Origin: Sperchopsis tessellata
Taxonomy: Eukaryota; Arthropoda; Insecta; Coleoptera; Hydrophilidae
Assembly (NCBI GenBank): GCA_033557685.1
Contig: JAWQRN010000415.1
Location: 1 to 30,058 of the forward strand
Direction of reading: 5' to 3'
DNA: 30,058 nucleotides
Shown here: piece by piece, positions 1 through 10,163 of the stretch
How the letters are laid out: the number at the start of each line of letters is the position of its first letter
Position numbering within the stretch: the stretch's first letter is position 1
Notes under the pieces: model-generated
What the model was told of the DNA's origin: nothing
What the model saw: the letters and a program-made list of their open reading frames with translations, nothing else
Database searches by the model: none
Position numbers and translations under genes: made by a program

Positions 1-100
1 GGGAGAATACTGTTTTGATGTCAAATTTTCTTAGAATACGGGCAATTTTGTCCGTCGAATCCTTGACGAATGGTAGAAATGTCTTATTCCCATTCTAAAT
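1..100 (-). mobile_element. Penelope-like element fragment (RT-to-endonuclease linker)
   Basis: Reading the minus strand from about 96 to 1 gives a peptide containing TFLPFVKDSTDKIARILRK followed by FDIKTVFSP. This resembles the segment between the reverse transcriptase and the GIY-YIG endonuclease of Penelope-like retroelements, where a 'LPYV..V...I..LL.K..I.T.F.P' pattern is usual. The piece runs off the left edge, so the endonuclease would lie outside the window. It is not contiguous with the Penelope-like copy at 5580-7310. It is short, so the family call is tentative. Confidence 0.5.
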
Positions 101-199
101 ATTATTGTGAGTTTCATCCTTACAATATTGGTATTTAAATCAGGAGCTTTGACAAATATTTTTGAAATTTGTTGGGTAAATAATAAAAAATTAACAATT

Positions 200-1740
200 C
201 CTTGAACATTTTTAAGGCCTAGTAATTTGAACCATTTCTACTTTTTTGAGTTCTTTCTATAGGTATCCTTAGTTTTTTTTCTGGTATCATGCAAATGGAT
301 CTCTTATTGTCTGGTAGAAATGTTACATTCATACACTAACAGAATATGCTAGAGGCTGTACACACCAACCACTAAGTATTTTCAGCTTACAAAAAATAGG
401 TTTGCAATGTGCTAAATAACCCTCAGTTACAATCATATTAAATTATCTTTTCTGAAGCACGAGAATTTTCTTCTTATGAGCTGATTTTTCCCAGATAATC
501 TCACCATATATCTGACTGACTGACAAAATAGGTCATACGCAGCCTACTGCCTAAGCATAGATTGCAGATACTATTCCTGCACTGGTCTTTTCAATGTGCA
601 TTTGCCAGTTAAGTCCGCTATTGAAATAGAATCCTAGAAATATTGCATTTATACATTTGTTCTTTGTTACTTGTAGCTACGGTACTGTTGTTTTATTGGA
701 AGTTCAAATTTCCACGCCATAGGTCATGACTGGCAGACGACATTGATTGAAGGCCGTTCTTTTTAAGCTGATTAGGACATTGGTTTTGAATGTGTCACGC
801 AGCTTACCAAATGCTGCCCATCACAGGGTTGTTCTTACCAGTTCTGGTGTTTCATGGTCCCATGCTTATTTTAATTTTGTGGCCAAAATAGATATATTTA
901 TGGGCTATGTCAATCTTTATCTCTTCTTCTTCTTTTGTGGTAGGAAGTAGTCCTATGGGTTCTGTCATCTTTCCTCTTGTGATACCGAAGTCCAGCATTT
1001 GTGCTTTCGTGATATAAATTTCGTCGGCTCTAATTAGCTCATTAGTGACGAGATTGATGATTAGTTTGGACTACGATAAGATAATTCAAATTGAGGGACC
1101 CAAGATAGAGCCCAGGAGTACATCATGATTAATGTTTATTGGGTTTGATGTACCTAAGTTAGTATCCACCACCTGTTCACGCCCCTGAAGATAGCTTCAT
1201 AGAAAGGTCAATGTAACACCCATAAAACCTTTGTATTTAAGCTTTGTTAAGAAAGTCCCGCGGTTTATGTAGTCAAAGATCTTGGTAAGATCCATGAAAG
1301 TAGCCATTGTTTGCCATTTTCTAAATCCTCAAATGTCTGATCGAGCAAATATTACGCCACTATCACTATAGAAAACCTGGGTCTAAAGCCATACTGTCCT
1401 GAAGACAATAGGCTATACTTCTGTAATAATTTATTCGTTCTATATGTGATAAATTTTTCATAGATTTTTGTTAGCACTGGCAGCACAGAGATATGTTAGT
1501 AGTTATTAAGTATAGTTGGATTTGCCTTTTTATATATTGGTATTATCGTAGCAAGCTTCAAGACCCCAAAGAACACACTCTTTTAGATTTAGTTGTATGT
1601 AGTTTAGAGACTATTTTGATTATTTCTTTTGGACAAGTGAGAAAAAGATGAGGCATGGATTCGTATTAGATAATAATACCTGTAAAATATTTATGCATTG
1701 CATTTGGTTCTAATTTGTATATACTTTTTGCAGAACTTGC
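200..1740 (-). mobile_element. Jockey/CR1-like non-LTR retrotransposon, degenerate RT domain
   Basis: The minus strand carries reverse transcriptase blocks in the right order. Near 1560-1450 is IIPIYKKANPTILNNY followed by ISVLPVLTKIYEKFI (the 'PIYKKG...NYRPIS' block). Near 1402-1371 is QYGFRPRFS. Near 1312-1265 is MATFMDLTKIFDYINR (motif A, catalytic Asp retained). Near 1124-1094 is VLLGSILGP (motif B). After an interruption the C-terminal part resumes at about 655-360 with GFYFNSGLNWQMHIEK and later YLAHCKPIFCKLKIL. Several stop codons and frame changes show that it is dead. The YADD motif C region is missing, replaced by a piece of a different LINE at about 690-1060. No endonuclease is visible upstream, so this is a truncated copy. 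Jockey and CR1 clades cannot be separated by eye. Confidence 0.8.
690..1060 (-). mobile_element. RTE-like LINE fragment nested in the Jockey/CR1-like LINE
   Basis: On the minus strand, about 935-870 reads DIAHKYIYFGHKIKIS. After a frame change, about 825-720 reads ALAWAAFGKLRD-like sequence and then RTAFNQCRLPVMTYGVE. This order ('Y.YLG...I', 'RR...WAAFGKLRD', 'FNQCVLPVMTYG.E') is the familiar C-terminal part of RTE-like endonuclease-reverse transcriptases. It differs from the flanking Jockey/CR1-like blocks, so a second element appears to sit inside the first. Both have the same orientation. The exact joints are not resolved. Confidence 0.65.
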
Positions 1741-2979
1741 CCAATTTCTATTGATTCTTATATTGCTTTGATGACACTAACACTTCCAGTTGATCAAATC
1801 ATTTGAAAACATTCTTCCGAACTCTTTTCAGTTTTGTTGTGTTATGTTTCCCAAGAAATGTTTCTTATTTTTTCTCTAAAACAATGAACATTAACATGAT
1901 ATATGTTCTTAACGTTAACCCATGCAAACCATTCAAAATTTAAATTGGAATGGCAAACTAAGTATGGAATAATAATGGATAGTATTTATCAAATTTTGGC
2001 ACCTGGAAAAATATATGGTTTGGAATTTATAAATTACTCTTTATCTAAGTTTTTTTTTTAATCCTGCATACATAATTTTAATTTATGATGTTAATGTAAA
2101 TATAATCGTATGTAATGTGCTGTGTATCCTTCCTCCATACACAGTGGTGTTTAAGTTGAACAGGTAAATAAATGTCTAATGTTTTACTGCTATAGTCCGG
2201 CAAAATTTTTATCAAAAAAACATTTATAGTTGCTTTCTAGTATAGTGTTGAATACCATATCTGTTGTAATGGACGCTATGCTTTCTGGATGGCTGAGGAT
2301 TACATTTTGACTCAATTACAGGGCATTATTGTATTTGATTCAAGTTATAGAAGAAAATAATGAAACCTAAGTAGATGTTTGAGCTGTACTTTTGTACTGA
2401 TTGTGTCTAGATTCAAAAATGTTAAAGCACAAAAAAGTGAAATGATGGATGAGTATGACATTTGAAAGTACTCATGAAGATGTTGATCCAAGAATTGGCA
2501 TTCTTCCATCAAAACTAATATTGATGCATATTCAATCTAAAGAATGTGTAGAAGTTCATGTTCAATAATTGAAATGAAAGAAGGTTTTTGATACAAACAG
2601 TTATTTCAGTTTCTGCATCTGTTTTTTGGTTTCCTTCAACTATTTTTTAGCGATTAATTGCTAATTTATAGAACTTGTATTCTGCACGTATAAATAATCC
2701 TCTAATATGACAATGGATGAAATCAATATAAGTAAGGCTTATGCTGGGTGTGAGAAATATCCTATTACAAGAAAATTTCATGTCAATGATAATGGGCCTC
2801 TTATTTAACTTTTAAAAGTGATATTTCAGTTTCATGGTAAGATATCCTAATAATGATCAAGCTGAATTTTTGTGTTACATCACCACATGGAAAATATTAA
2901 CATGATCTTTCTGACTATGAACTTTGAGATATAGATGTGTATTATATCAATAATATAGAAAAAATACAAGAAAAATTCC
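1741..2979. other. AT-rich DNA, nothing recognised
   Basis: I see no convincing exon, RNA gene or transposon protein here. Short A/T runs occur, and stops are frequent in all frames. The right end probably contains untranslated or unrecognisable parts of the neighbouring LINE relic. It may be intronic sequence of INTS7 if upstream exons lie left of the window. Confidence 0.4.
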
Positions 2980-3560
2980 TTCAATAACTTCATGCACAAA
3001 TGGGTTAACTTGTTCTACATTATATTTAATTTTATTATTTGACCCTTGTGATCTATGACGTCTTCAATGCAAGTACAGGAGGGTAAATTAATAAAGGTAT
3101 TGGCTATGCAACTCTCACTGTGTTCTCTTATTACATCTTTTGTAATATAGCCCATTTGTAAGCATGATTTCCAAGGTCAAATTTATCATTTTTGTCGACT
3201 AAAACATTGATGTCTGTAATAATTAAAATATGTTTATACTTAAGACTTTCTTGAGATGTATATCAAAAATCTCAATGAATGTAGTTAGGTTCCCATCCAG
3301 ATTATGATATACCGATATGAGCAATGTTACTTGATCTTCCTGCACACATTTCAGAGGTTTTGATCATACATAATTTTTATAATTATAAAGCTTATCTATT
3401 GTTATACTATCTTTAACTAATATTAAAATGGCATCATGACGTGAACAAACACTACAATAACATCAAATTAAGTTGAAACCTTGAATTTCGTACAAGTTCA
3501 CTTCTTCTTTTGATCCCCAGTCTTCTGAAATTCACAACACCAATATTATCTTGAGTATGC
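2980..3560 (-). mobile_element. LINE endonuclease domain relic (Jockey/CR1-like)
   Basis: Read on the minus strand from about 3560 to 2980, broken frames show an apurinic-type endonuclease pattern. There is LILVKDSITIDKLYNY-like sequence near 3430-3370. Near 3335-3260 is LLISVYHNLDGNLTTFIEIF, corresponding to 'ISVYRPPDGN...F'. Near 3230-3200 is IITDINVLVDKND, corresponding to the 'GDFN' block with the glycine altered. Near 3110-3040 is ESCIANTFINLPS followed by CIEDVIDHKG, corresponding to 'SCIDNIFTN...SDH'. The order matches one LINE endonuclease read right to left. No RT follows, so the copy is truncated. Frameshifts between the blocks make the call moderate. Confidence 0.6.
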
Positions 3561-3959
3561 ATGATTTCCACAATTTTGATTCTCATTGATTGCATATTTA
3601 AATGAAAGGAGTATTTAATTGACTTCGTTTATTGTCTTACAATTTATCTCTGTTGTTTTAATGATATGGTAGTCTTCAAAGTTAAGTTCATTTCGATATC
3701 TATTTTTCACATATTGAATGTTAGCCCATAAGTTAGATCAAGGATGGTCGTTTTATTTATTAATTTCTATTCACAAAACTATGCTTTTTAACTTTGTATC
3801 TGTAATGCATCCTGTTCCAATCATTGTTCTTTGTTTTACAGAATTTTCTATTCAGCTATGGATGATATTTACAACAAAGAACAAAACCCAAATTGATTTA
3901 AAGTATAATGAATCAAATATATCAAAATACGCTGTTTCAAATTAAAGTAAATAAAAACA
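3561..3959. other. AT-rich DNA, nothing recognised
   Basis: A 75-codon open frame at 3718-3945 (+) has no recognisable domain and a composition typical of random AT-rich DNA. I see no splice-flanked exon or repeat that I can name. Confidence 0.4.
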
Positions 3960-4735
3960 TGATCACAAACAAGATCAAAATAGAATGAGAGGTCAGGCAG
4001 GGAAGTAGTATATTACCCAAGTTATTCACCCTATGTTGGTGAACACTTTTTTAAATCTAACATAGAAAGGCAAAAGAATAAACATAGTTGGAAAACATCT
4101 AAATCATTTACATTTACGCAATGTCATTCTGATTAGTTCAGGCTACCAAGAACTTACAAATATGTTAGAAGAACTTAATATACTCTTAAAAGTGGTAGGT
4201 CTAAAAATGAACATACAAAAGACCAAAATCATGAGCTTGGAGGTTCGGCAATTCCAAGTGCAACCATAAGACGATAGAACCTTGTGTGTACCTTGGTTAT
4301 AAGATTAAACTTGGCAAAACAAACCAAACTGCAGAAATCCTATGTAGAATCGGTCAGAGCTGCGCTGAATTTAGTAGACTTTGAAACATCCTAAAAAATC
4401 AGAATCTTCCTAACGGACTTAATCGAAGAATATATGATATTTATATACTACCTCTGACAATATTTGGACTCGAAACTGTTACTTGAACTGGCAGAATTTA
4501 AATTAGATTAAGAACTTGTCAAAGAGTACTGGAATGGGGGAATGAGTCTGAGAGAACGATGTGAAGGAGATTGCAGGAAAGAAATGGTATTAGGTTGCGA
4601 AAGACAAAAACTGGATGGCACACTTTAAAGGATCCATATGTTCAGAAGTGTACAACTACAGTATAAGGAAGAAGGGTGTGATAAAATTGTGGAATTCCAT
4701 TTTCCAGACAATTTTGAATGAATTTATTCCAAAAT
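3960..4735 (+). mobile_element. RTE-like LINE fragment, reverse transcriptase C-terminal half
   Basis: Successive blocks on the plus strand match the second half of an RTE-like reverse transcriptase. About 3977-4025 resembles 'IERGVRQG..ISPKLF' (motif B). About 4100-4165 reads LNHLHLRNVILISSGYQEL, the motif C area with the usual ADD missing. About 4190-4235 reads VGLKMNIQKTKIMS. About 4287-4350 reads VYLGYKIKLGKTNQTAEI. About 4420-4480 reads LNRRIYDIYILPLTIFGLET. About 4500-4660 is a degenerate terminal region with RLRKTKTGWHTLKDPY. Stops and at least two frame changes break it. It is 5'-truncated, as usual for LINE copies, and lies just upstream of the first visible INTS7 exon, probably in an intron. 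Confidence 0.8.
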
Positions 4736-5065
4736 AGTATTAAGTATTTCTATGTATTTCCGCGTCTCTAAAGGTATTTACTGTAGCTTCTGACTCACAT
4801 GATTGGTCATTAGAAAATGGGGAGACCATATTTCTCTGCAAAAAAACAAACCGTAGATGAAATTATATTTACTTTTTCTCAATATATTGCTGGAATATTT
4901 TGAACCATAGTTTTACATAAATGTTGTATTTGTAGCTCTTTGAAACTCTCTATAGGACAGTAGTAGATTACCAGTAATGCCATATGATTATGTTATTACA
5001 TAAAACTATAGCAGTGATAAGACCTGTATATGAACACAGAGAATACTTAATTTCTTTCTTTTAAG

Positions 5066-5267
5066 GCTTCAACAGATGTGTGTACTGTTAGAGCAGTGTG
5101 TTGAAAGTATTTGTATGAACAGCAGTCATATTAGAGAAGATCCAATTGATTTTACCATGCACAATACAAGATTAGAATGCAGACAATTGGTTCAAGCATG
5201 CCAAAATGCAAACAAAATTGCACAAGCCATAAACCAGGATACTACACATCAAACAATCACACACAAG
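5066..5267 (+). CDS. INTS7: INTS7 internal coding exon (first of three visible)
   Basis: This is the first recognisable exon of Integrator complex subunit 7, a HEAT/ARM-repeat scaffold of the nuclear Integrator complex, which cleaves snRNA 3' ends and attenuates RNA polymerase II transcripts. A pyrimidine tract ends in TTTAAG at 5060-5065, so the exon begins at 5066 with the last base of a split codon and reads LQQMCVLLEQCVESICMNSS. It ends in HKTTHK-like polar sequence at AAG|GTAATA (donor at 5268), in phase 0, which fits the next exon. A second AG at 5074-5075 offers another acceptor 10 bases further in, which would imply a different upstream phase. The exon is helical and polar, with cysteines and no intact catalytic motif. 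Its identity rests mainly on phase and position relative to the clearly INTS7-like exon at 9328, so confidence is lower here. Confidence 0.65.
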
Positions 5268-5558
5268 GTAATATTCATTTTCGTGGTAGTCCTGTTAATT
5301 TGTACATATTTTGTATAAGAAACATTTTTAGTATCCTTACCTTATTTGCATAGAAATATTTCAACTTTTACGTACATACAGACATTTAATTTTAAAATCA
5401 TTCAAGATGATGTTCATTTATTATTATTTTAAATGGGCAGAATAAACCTGAAGAGTTTCAAATAACTTTATATTTGACAACGTTTGAAATATTACAATTA
5501 TAAATTATTTAAAATGATGATTGTGCTTTCCCACATAAGAATTTCCAAAAGTGACCTT

Positions 5559-5579
5559 TATATATATATATATATATAT
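5559..5579. repeat. (TA)n microsatellite
   Basis: This is an uninterrupted TA dinucleotide run of about ten units. It sits exactly at the 3' side of the antisense Penelope-like element, so it may mark the element's insertion or tail. Confidence 0.9.
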
Positions 5580-7310
5580 GTTGGTACGGATTCTTTCGTG
5601 GGTGTAGTATGAAGAAGATGATTTTCGAGTTTTATCCCAAGTATGTGCTTCTTCTTTCGCAGAAGAATGAGCTTTTTGATAAGCTTTCGGCCGATAACCT
5701 TCAGCCATCATCTGATCGGTTAATAAGTGACATAGCGAGCAAATTACTGAAATTGGTCAAGTGATGGATTTATTTATTCTCTGCTACTTTACACTGCATG
5801 GTGATTAGTGAGTTAGGTGTAAGAGTGCGTTGTGATTGGCACATTCGGTATTTGGGAGCGTGTCCTATTGGCTTCATGCATTTTTACGGCTGAAATTCGG
5901 TTTACCAATGACTGGCTTCCATGTGGAAGGTAAACGCAAACCATCATCTTGTTTGTTGTAACAATGTAGTCTCTTCTCTATATCTACAGCTTCGTGTAAA
6001 GTTCAGTGTTAGTATATTTCTCTTGAAATTGTATTTGTGTCCTGCAAGGTTATTCTGTGCCTGGTATTCATGGTGTGTTGAGCTAGGGGAGATGATACTT
6101 CTAATCTCTTTATTGCCAGTTCGTGTTCCTTCTCACACGTTGAGATACGACGGTTTGTTTATCCAATGTATCCAATGTTTATCCACTTCATACTTGATCT
6201 TCTAGAGATATTGTGTCCTTCGGGGTTCTAAGAAGGTTTCAATTTTCGTATTTGTGCAGAATGTAGTTTTTATGTTAAATCCCCGTAGGATGTTCGAAGC
6301 TTTATCCGTAGTTCTTTTAAGAGAACTGCTGCGGAAGGTTTTTCTTCTTCTCTCTCAATTTGGCGATCTTTATTAATGGCTCACTATATGTTTCTTTTTT
6401 TGAGCAAAAATATTTTCTTCAGGGTTTCCATTTCTTCGTTGAGATGTTCTGCGTAGTGTTCAGTACCGATTGTAGTTGAGCTGGGTGGTGGTGCGATTTT
6501 GCATTTAGGTACCGGTTTGTATGTGTTGGTTTTCTATACATTGTGTGGCCAGTGTTCCATCCTATTTCTTGGTTAAGAGCACGTCAAGGAATGGTAGTCA
6601 GTTGTTTTCTTTGATTTCCATGGTGAATTTGATTTTTCTATGCTGCGAGTTGAGTTTAAGAAAATAGTGTAGTTCTTCAATTCCATGTGGCTATACCAAT
6701 AGTGTGTCGTCCACGTATCTGAGCCACAGTGACGTATGTTCATTTTGTGTAGTAAGTTGATAGTTTCCTTTACCGGAATATTTATGAAAAGCTCACTAGC
6801 AGGTCCATAGGCTTCAATTTTAAGGATTGGATGACCTCGAGGAAATGTTGGGAATTTCTTACGAAAGATTTGTTTTCGGCATGTGGCTGGAGTTGAGATG
6901 CTAGAAACCGGGCTAAGTTCTGTAGTGGGGATCTAATAGAGCTCTTTATCGGTCTTGTGTATGTATGTTGGCCTTGTGGATCTTTGGTAGACCGTATAGT
7001 TTTGGGCATTTGGAAGACTTCTTTATGGGAATAATTTGTTTCTGGATTTTATCCGGGATTGGTGATGCTTTTATTTTGTTCCTTACTGTTTTTTCCAGGT
7101 AGGTAGTTTGGTCAGATTATATGGGCTTGTATGATTGTTTGCTTAAGATGTCCATCTTCTTATGGTAGTTTTCCATATTCATCACAACCGTTGCATTTCC
7201 TTTACCAGCAGGTAGTACTATAACATCCGGATTTTCCTTCAGCTTCCTAAGATCAGCTTTTGAGAGGTTCTGTTTCAATGGCTTAGATGAAAGAAGTGTT
7301 TGGCATTTTT
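5580..7310 (-). mobile_element. Penelope-like retroelement with RT and GIY-YIG endonuclease remnants
   Basis: This copy lies antisense in the 4-kb INTS7 intron. The minus strand gives, in order: LSKADLRKLKENPDVIVLPA and GNATVVMNMENYHKKM (about 7285-7140); KLYGLPKIHKANIHT (about 7005-6965); SPLQNLARFLASQLQPHA then LKLKPMDLLVSF (about 6930-6785); LWLRYVDDTLLV (about 6730-6695), keeping the catalytic YVDD; a linker; then YIG-TNRR-like and EHELAIKRLEVSSPLAQHT (about 6175-6070), KQDDGLRLP and STWKPVIGKP (about 5950-5900). This is the Penelope layout: RT without its own AP or RLE-type endonuclease, then a C-terminal GIY-YIG nuclease. Stop codons fall after the YVDD motif, in the YIG motif and elsewhere. 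Downstream 3' untranslated sequence seems to run to the (TA)n tract. It is nearly complete in domain content but dead. Confidence 0.85.
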
Positions 7311-7329
7311 AATCCTGATATCTTATCAG

Positions 7330-7670
7330 TGGACTCTGAGATGACGATATTTTGTGTTTTGAACAGTCATCATTCAAAGATACCACTGCCGAAAACTCAT
7401 TTAGGTAATGTATTGGGTGAATTGAATAAACACTAGTTCTCCTATCTTTTGGTGTAAAGTTCGACTGAGCTCTATTTTAGCACATACAGTCAAGTTGCAC
7501 CGATGACCGACAGACTATTCCGGAATGATAAAAAAAGAAAGGAATTATTAGTCAATAACTTAGACATATGAGGTAACAGTGGACGGCATTTCGTGTTTCT
7601 TCAACCAGAGATATCACTGTCGAAACCTCACTTAGGAAATGTACATGGTAAATAAATAAGATAAATATTA
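7330..7670 (-). repeat. Degenerate direct repeats at the 5' side of the Penelope-like element
   Basis: Two similar stretches stand about 235 bases apart. One has ATACCACTGCCGAAAACTCA then TTTAGGTAATGTA (about 7380-7412). The other has ATATCACTGTCGAAACCTCA then CTTAGGAAATGTA (about 7612-7644). Similarity continues into ATAAA-type sequence on the right and weakly on the left. Penelope-like elements often carry terminal direct repeats called pseudo-LTRs, and the position just upstream of the coding remnant fits that. Confidence 0.5.
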
Positions 7671-9327
7671 TTATTTAATTGTATTTTTTTATTTTGTTTG
7701 CTTTATATTTTTTTTGTAAATTCAGTGGCATAAGTTAACTAAATTATTCAAAGGAAAGAATGTTTGATACTTTTTAATGTTAAAATTATTCATATGAATG
7801 CATAATGAAAATATGTTGTTACTAAAATGTAACATAAATAGAATTCAAAGAAAACTTTGAAATAAGAGATTTTTCGTGAAATAGTTGGTGTGGATTATGT
7901 GTATGAAGTATGTCACTGGAGCTTCCTGTACAAGGAAATTGCACTATAACTATAAAATAACCCTATATTATTCAAACTATGTAGGATGTTCTATTTAATC
8001 TTTTCACTGTGGGAACCATATACATCCGCAATACCAAAATATAATAATACTCGGAGATTTTTATATTTATTTTTAGTAATGTTCTGTTTCGTGGGGTTTA
8101 CAAGATATTTATAGCCTAAAATTTGTAACACACATGTAAAATTTTAATGCCATTTTGTGTTTTTTATAGAATGGAGTTAGGTAAATAAATACCTGAAATG
8201 AAAATGTATGCTATTTCCGGTTTTACCGACTAATATGTCAAAAGTGATGATTAATGCGTTAATTTCCAAATTACATTTTACAAATTAATATATATACAAA
8301 TTAAGAAGTACATGAAACCTGCATCAACCAGTATGCCAATTCTTTTGTCCATTATTCATTGATTATATGTAAACAGAAAAAAACTTTAAAAATTAAAATT
8401 TGGAAGTTTTTATTTTGTTTTAGAAAGGATATACAAAACTGACAAAAATAAAACTAACATTGTTAGATTATATGGCTTAGTTGTCCTACTAATCCATCTA
8501 CTAGAAAATTATATAAAATAAACTGTTTAGTTGCAGGATGTACCTTATTTGCAGAATGCCGTATAGAAATTTAACTTTGTACTAAAAATTGTATTAATTA
8601 ATTTTAATTAGAATCTTGAAAACTTTGTAGCATTACTTTGCAAGTGCATTATTTTGTTTTTGATAGTGCCAACTAATGCATTAAAAAATGCTAAATAATA
8701 AAATATTTCAAGAGGTAGATATAGAACATTATTTACAAACGTTAAAGAATTTCAAAAGGAGAAATAAGTGTAGTTAAAAACCACAAGGTGTTCTATTTAA
8801 AAAAGTGAGTTATGTAATACTAAACTGTACTATATTGACACCACTAAAACGAACACCTGTATGATAAACAAATTTCTGTATGTGCCAAAAAGAAAAGACT
8901 TATTATTTAAACGGAACGTGAAAATTATTTCTTAATCTTTCACAATAAAAAATAAATTGATGCCTAAAACTATTCCTGCATGTGTAATTTCTTTTAAAAA
9001 TTGTAAATATCTTGGAAAAAGTTAAGTTTAGGTGTAAGGAATGTTATATGTATTTGATGTTAATTTTATTAAAATTTTGAAATTGGGAAATATGCAGGAT
9101 GTTCAATTTAACATAACACAGTTGAACTTTGTTCCGCCTTTATGGAATATTTTATACAGTTGAAAATATTTTAGCTTTTACACCTCTAAAAACTACAATA
9201 CTTTTGTATGTAAAGTTTATGTATTATCGAAGAAGTTCAAACAAAAGGAACACGTAGTTGATAGATTATTACCTGATTTTTATAGTTCAATTAATGTACA
9301 CACATTTTAAATTAAAATTCATTCTAG
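7671..9327 (+). other. INTS7: INTS7 intron, AT-rich, with several diverged repeat copies
   Basis: No exon or transposon protein is visible. Four places share a loose motif of the form AGGATGTTCTATTTAA: about 7983-7998, 8536-8550, 8785-8800 and 9095-9110. They are likely old copies of one short interspersed repeat or MITE. The intron ends with the acceptor TTCTAG at 9322-9327. The full intron is 5268-9327, about 4.06 kb. Confidence 0.55.
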
Positions 9328-9621
9328 CAAGTGGAGTTGTTGAAATCTGTGGTGGAAATATTAGCTAATGCATCACTATCATTTCCGAGATTCTTTTTCC
9401 AAATTCTACAATCTACAAGTGTTAAGCTGGCTATATCTCCTCAGCCTAGAGTGCTGGGAGAATTTATTAGTGTTCAATCAGGTTCTCAACTTGCTGTAAA
9501 AGTTGAAGGAGTTATTCAACATGGCCAAAAACCAGGATTATTCAGAAAAGTTGATGGAGTAATTGTTTCTGTCACATCTCAATTACAAACAAACAATAAA
9601 TGCAAGGACATAGATATGAAG
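9328..9621 (+). CDS. INTS7: INTS7 coding exon (conserved C-terminal region)
   Basis: This exon encodes 98 residues in phase 0 at both ends. It begins QVELLKSVVEILANASLSFP after the acceptor TTCTAG and ends KDIDMK at AAG|GTACAT. Its core, RFFFQILQSTSVKLAISPQP then VKVEGVIQHGQKPGLFRKV, closely follows the pattern I recall from vertebrate INTS7: a 'P.FFQ.LQST..KL..SP.PR' stretch, then 'VKVEGV.QHG.KPGLFRK'. INTS7 helps hold the Integrator backbone together in the nucleus, where the complex processes snRNAs and terminates promoter-proximal transcription. The reading frame is fully open and the codons look constrained, unlike the broken elements around it. The true start of the protein is outside the window. 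Confidence 0.93.
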
Positions 9622-9876
9622 GTACATATATTTTCTATTTTTCCTTGTTTAAATTCAAATAATATTGTCAATTACTATGTTTATCTCATAAGTTGAATCA
9701 GTTGAGTTCGACTAGATTTGAATATCTTGTAATTACTCTGTTTATGTTCTGGGCCTTTTTACATTAGGATAAATTTGCTATTTGTAGTTGCAGTAGATAT
9801 ACTTTTTGGAAAAAATAAATTTTTTTTCTTATAGGTATCGTTAATGATGTATTTATTTAAAGTATCATTTTTTCAG
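9622..9876 (+). other. INTS7: Last INTS7 intron with two in-frame acceptors
   Basis: This is a 255-bp GT-AG intron. The acceptor I prefer is TTTTTTCAG ending at 9876, because it joins IDMK directly to NVDINSVL. A second pyrimidine-rich acceptor, TTTTTTTCTTATAG, ends at 9834. Using it would keep frame, meets no stop, and would add 14 residues (VSLMMYLFKVSFFQ). Confidence 0.75.
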
Positions 9877-10122
9877 AATGTTGACATTAACTCCGTTCTC
9901 ACACAAACTGTCAATCCTCACAAAGATTTTTTCATGGCTCAATTTTTGCTGGCATTTCCAAGAGGAGGACAGTATCTTCTTGCCATAGAAGCATCTATTG
10001 TAGATGAACATAGTAATGTGTGGAAAACAGGTCCTAGATCGACATTAACAGTGAAAGTTCCAGAAGAAGTGAAATTAACGCCAATATCAATGCCGGGTAT
10101 GGTTGGCAATGCAAATGTGTAA
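9877..10122 (+). CDS. INTS7: INTS7 terminal coding exon with stop codon
   Basis: The exon runs from NVDINSVLTQTVNPHKDFF to a TAA stop at 10120-10122 and encodes 81 residues. The stretches FFMAQFLLAFPRGGQYLLAI and VWKTGPRSTLTVK match the end of INTS7, where a 'D.F..QFLL.F...G.....E.S..D....VWKTGPR....VK' pattern precedes a variable tail. The tail here is short (about 24 residues) and has no glutamine-rich end like the vertebrate protein. The sequence GTAAGT at 10119-10124, overlapping the stop, looks like a strong splice donor, so an alternative last exon is possible. Otherwise the stop and the nearby AATAAA define the gene end. Confidence 0.92.
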   Translation, partial: NVDINSVLTQTVNPHKDFFMAQFLLAFPRGGQYLLAIEASIVDEHSNVWKTGPRSTLTVKVPEEVKLTPISMPGMVGNANV

Positions 10123-10157
10123 GTTAAAAGTAATTGTTGTGTTTTTTTAGTGCTTAA

Positions 10158-10163
10158 AATAAA
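10158..10163 (+). promoter_or_regulatory. INTS7: Polyadenylation signal AATAAA of INTS7
   Basis: AATAAA lies 36 bases after the stop codon. It is followed by T- and GT-rich sequence at about 10171-10192, which fits a downstream element. The 3' untranslated region would be under 80 bases, which is short but acceptable. Confidence 0.7.

Noticed and set aside
3718..3945. 75-codon + strand frame as an upstream INTS7 exon
   Set aside because: Its composition is unlike a HEAT-repeat protein, and it has no fitting acceptor and donor pair.
7330..7670. Hammerhead ribozyme in the Penelope-side repeats
   Set aside because: GAAA boxes are present in both copies, but I found no CUGANGA box with proper stems on either strand.
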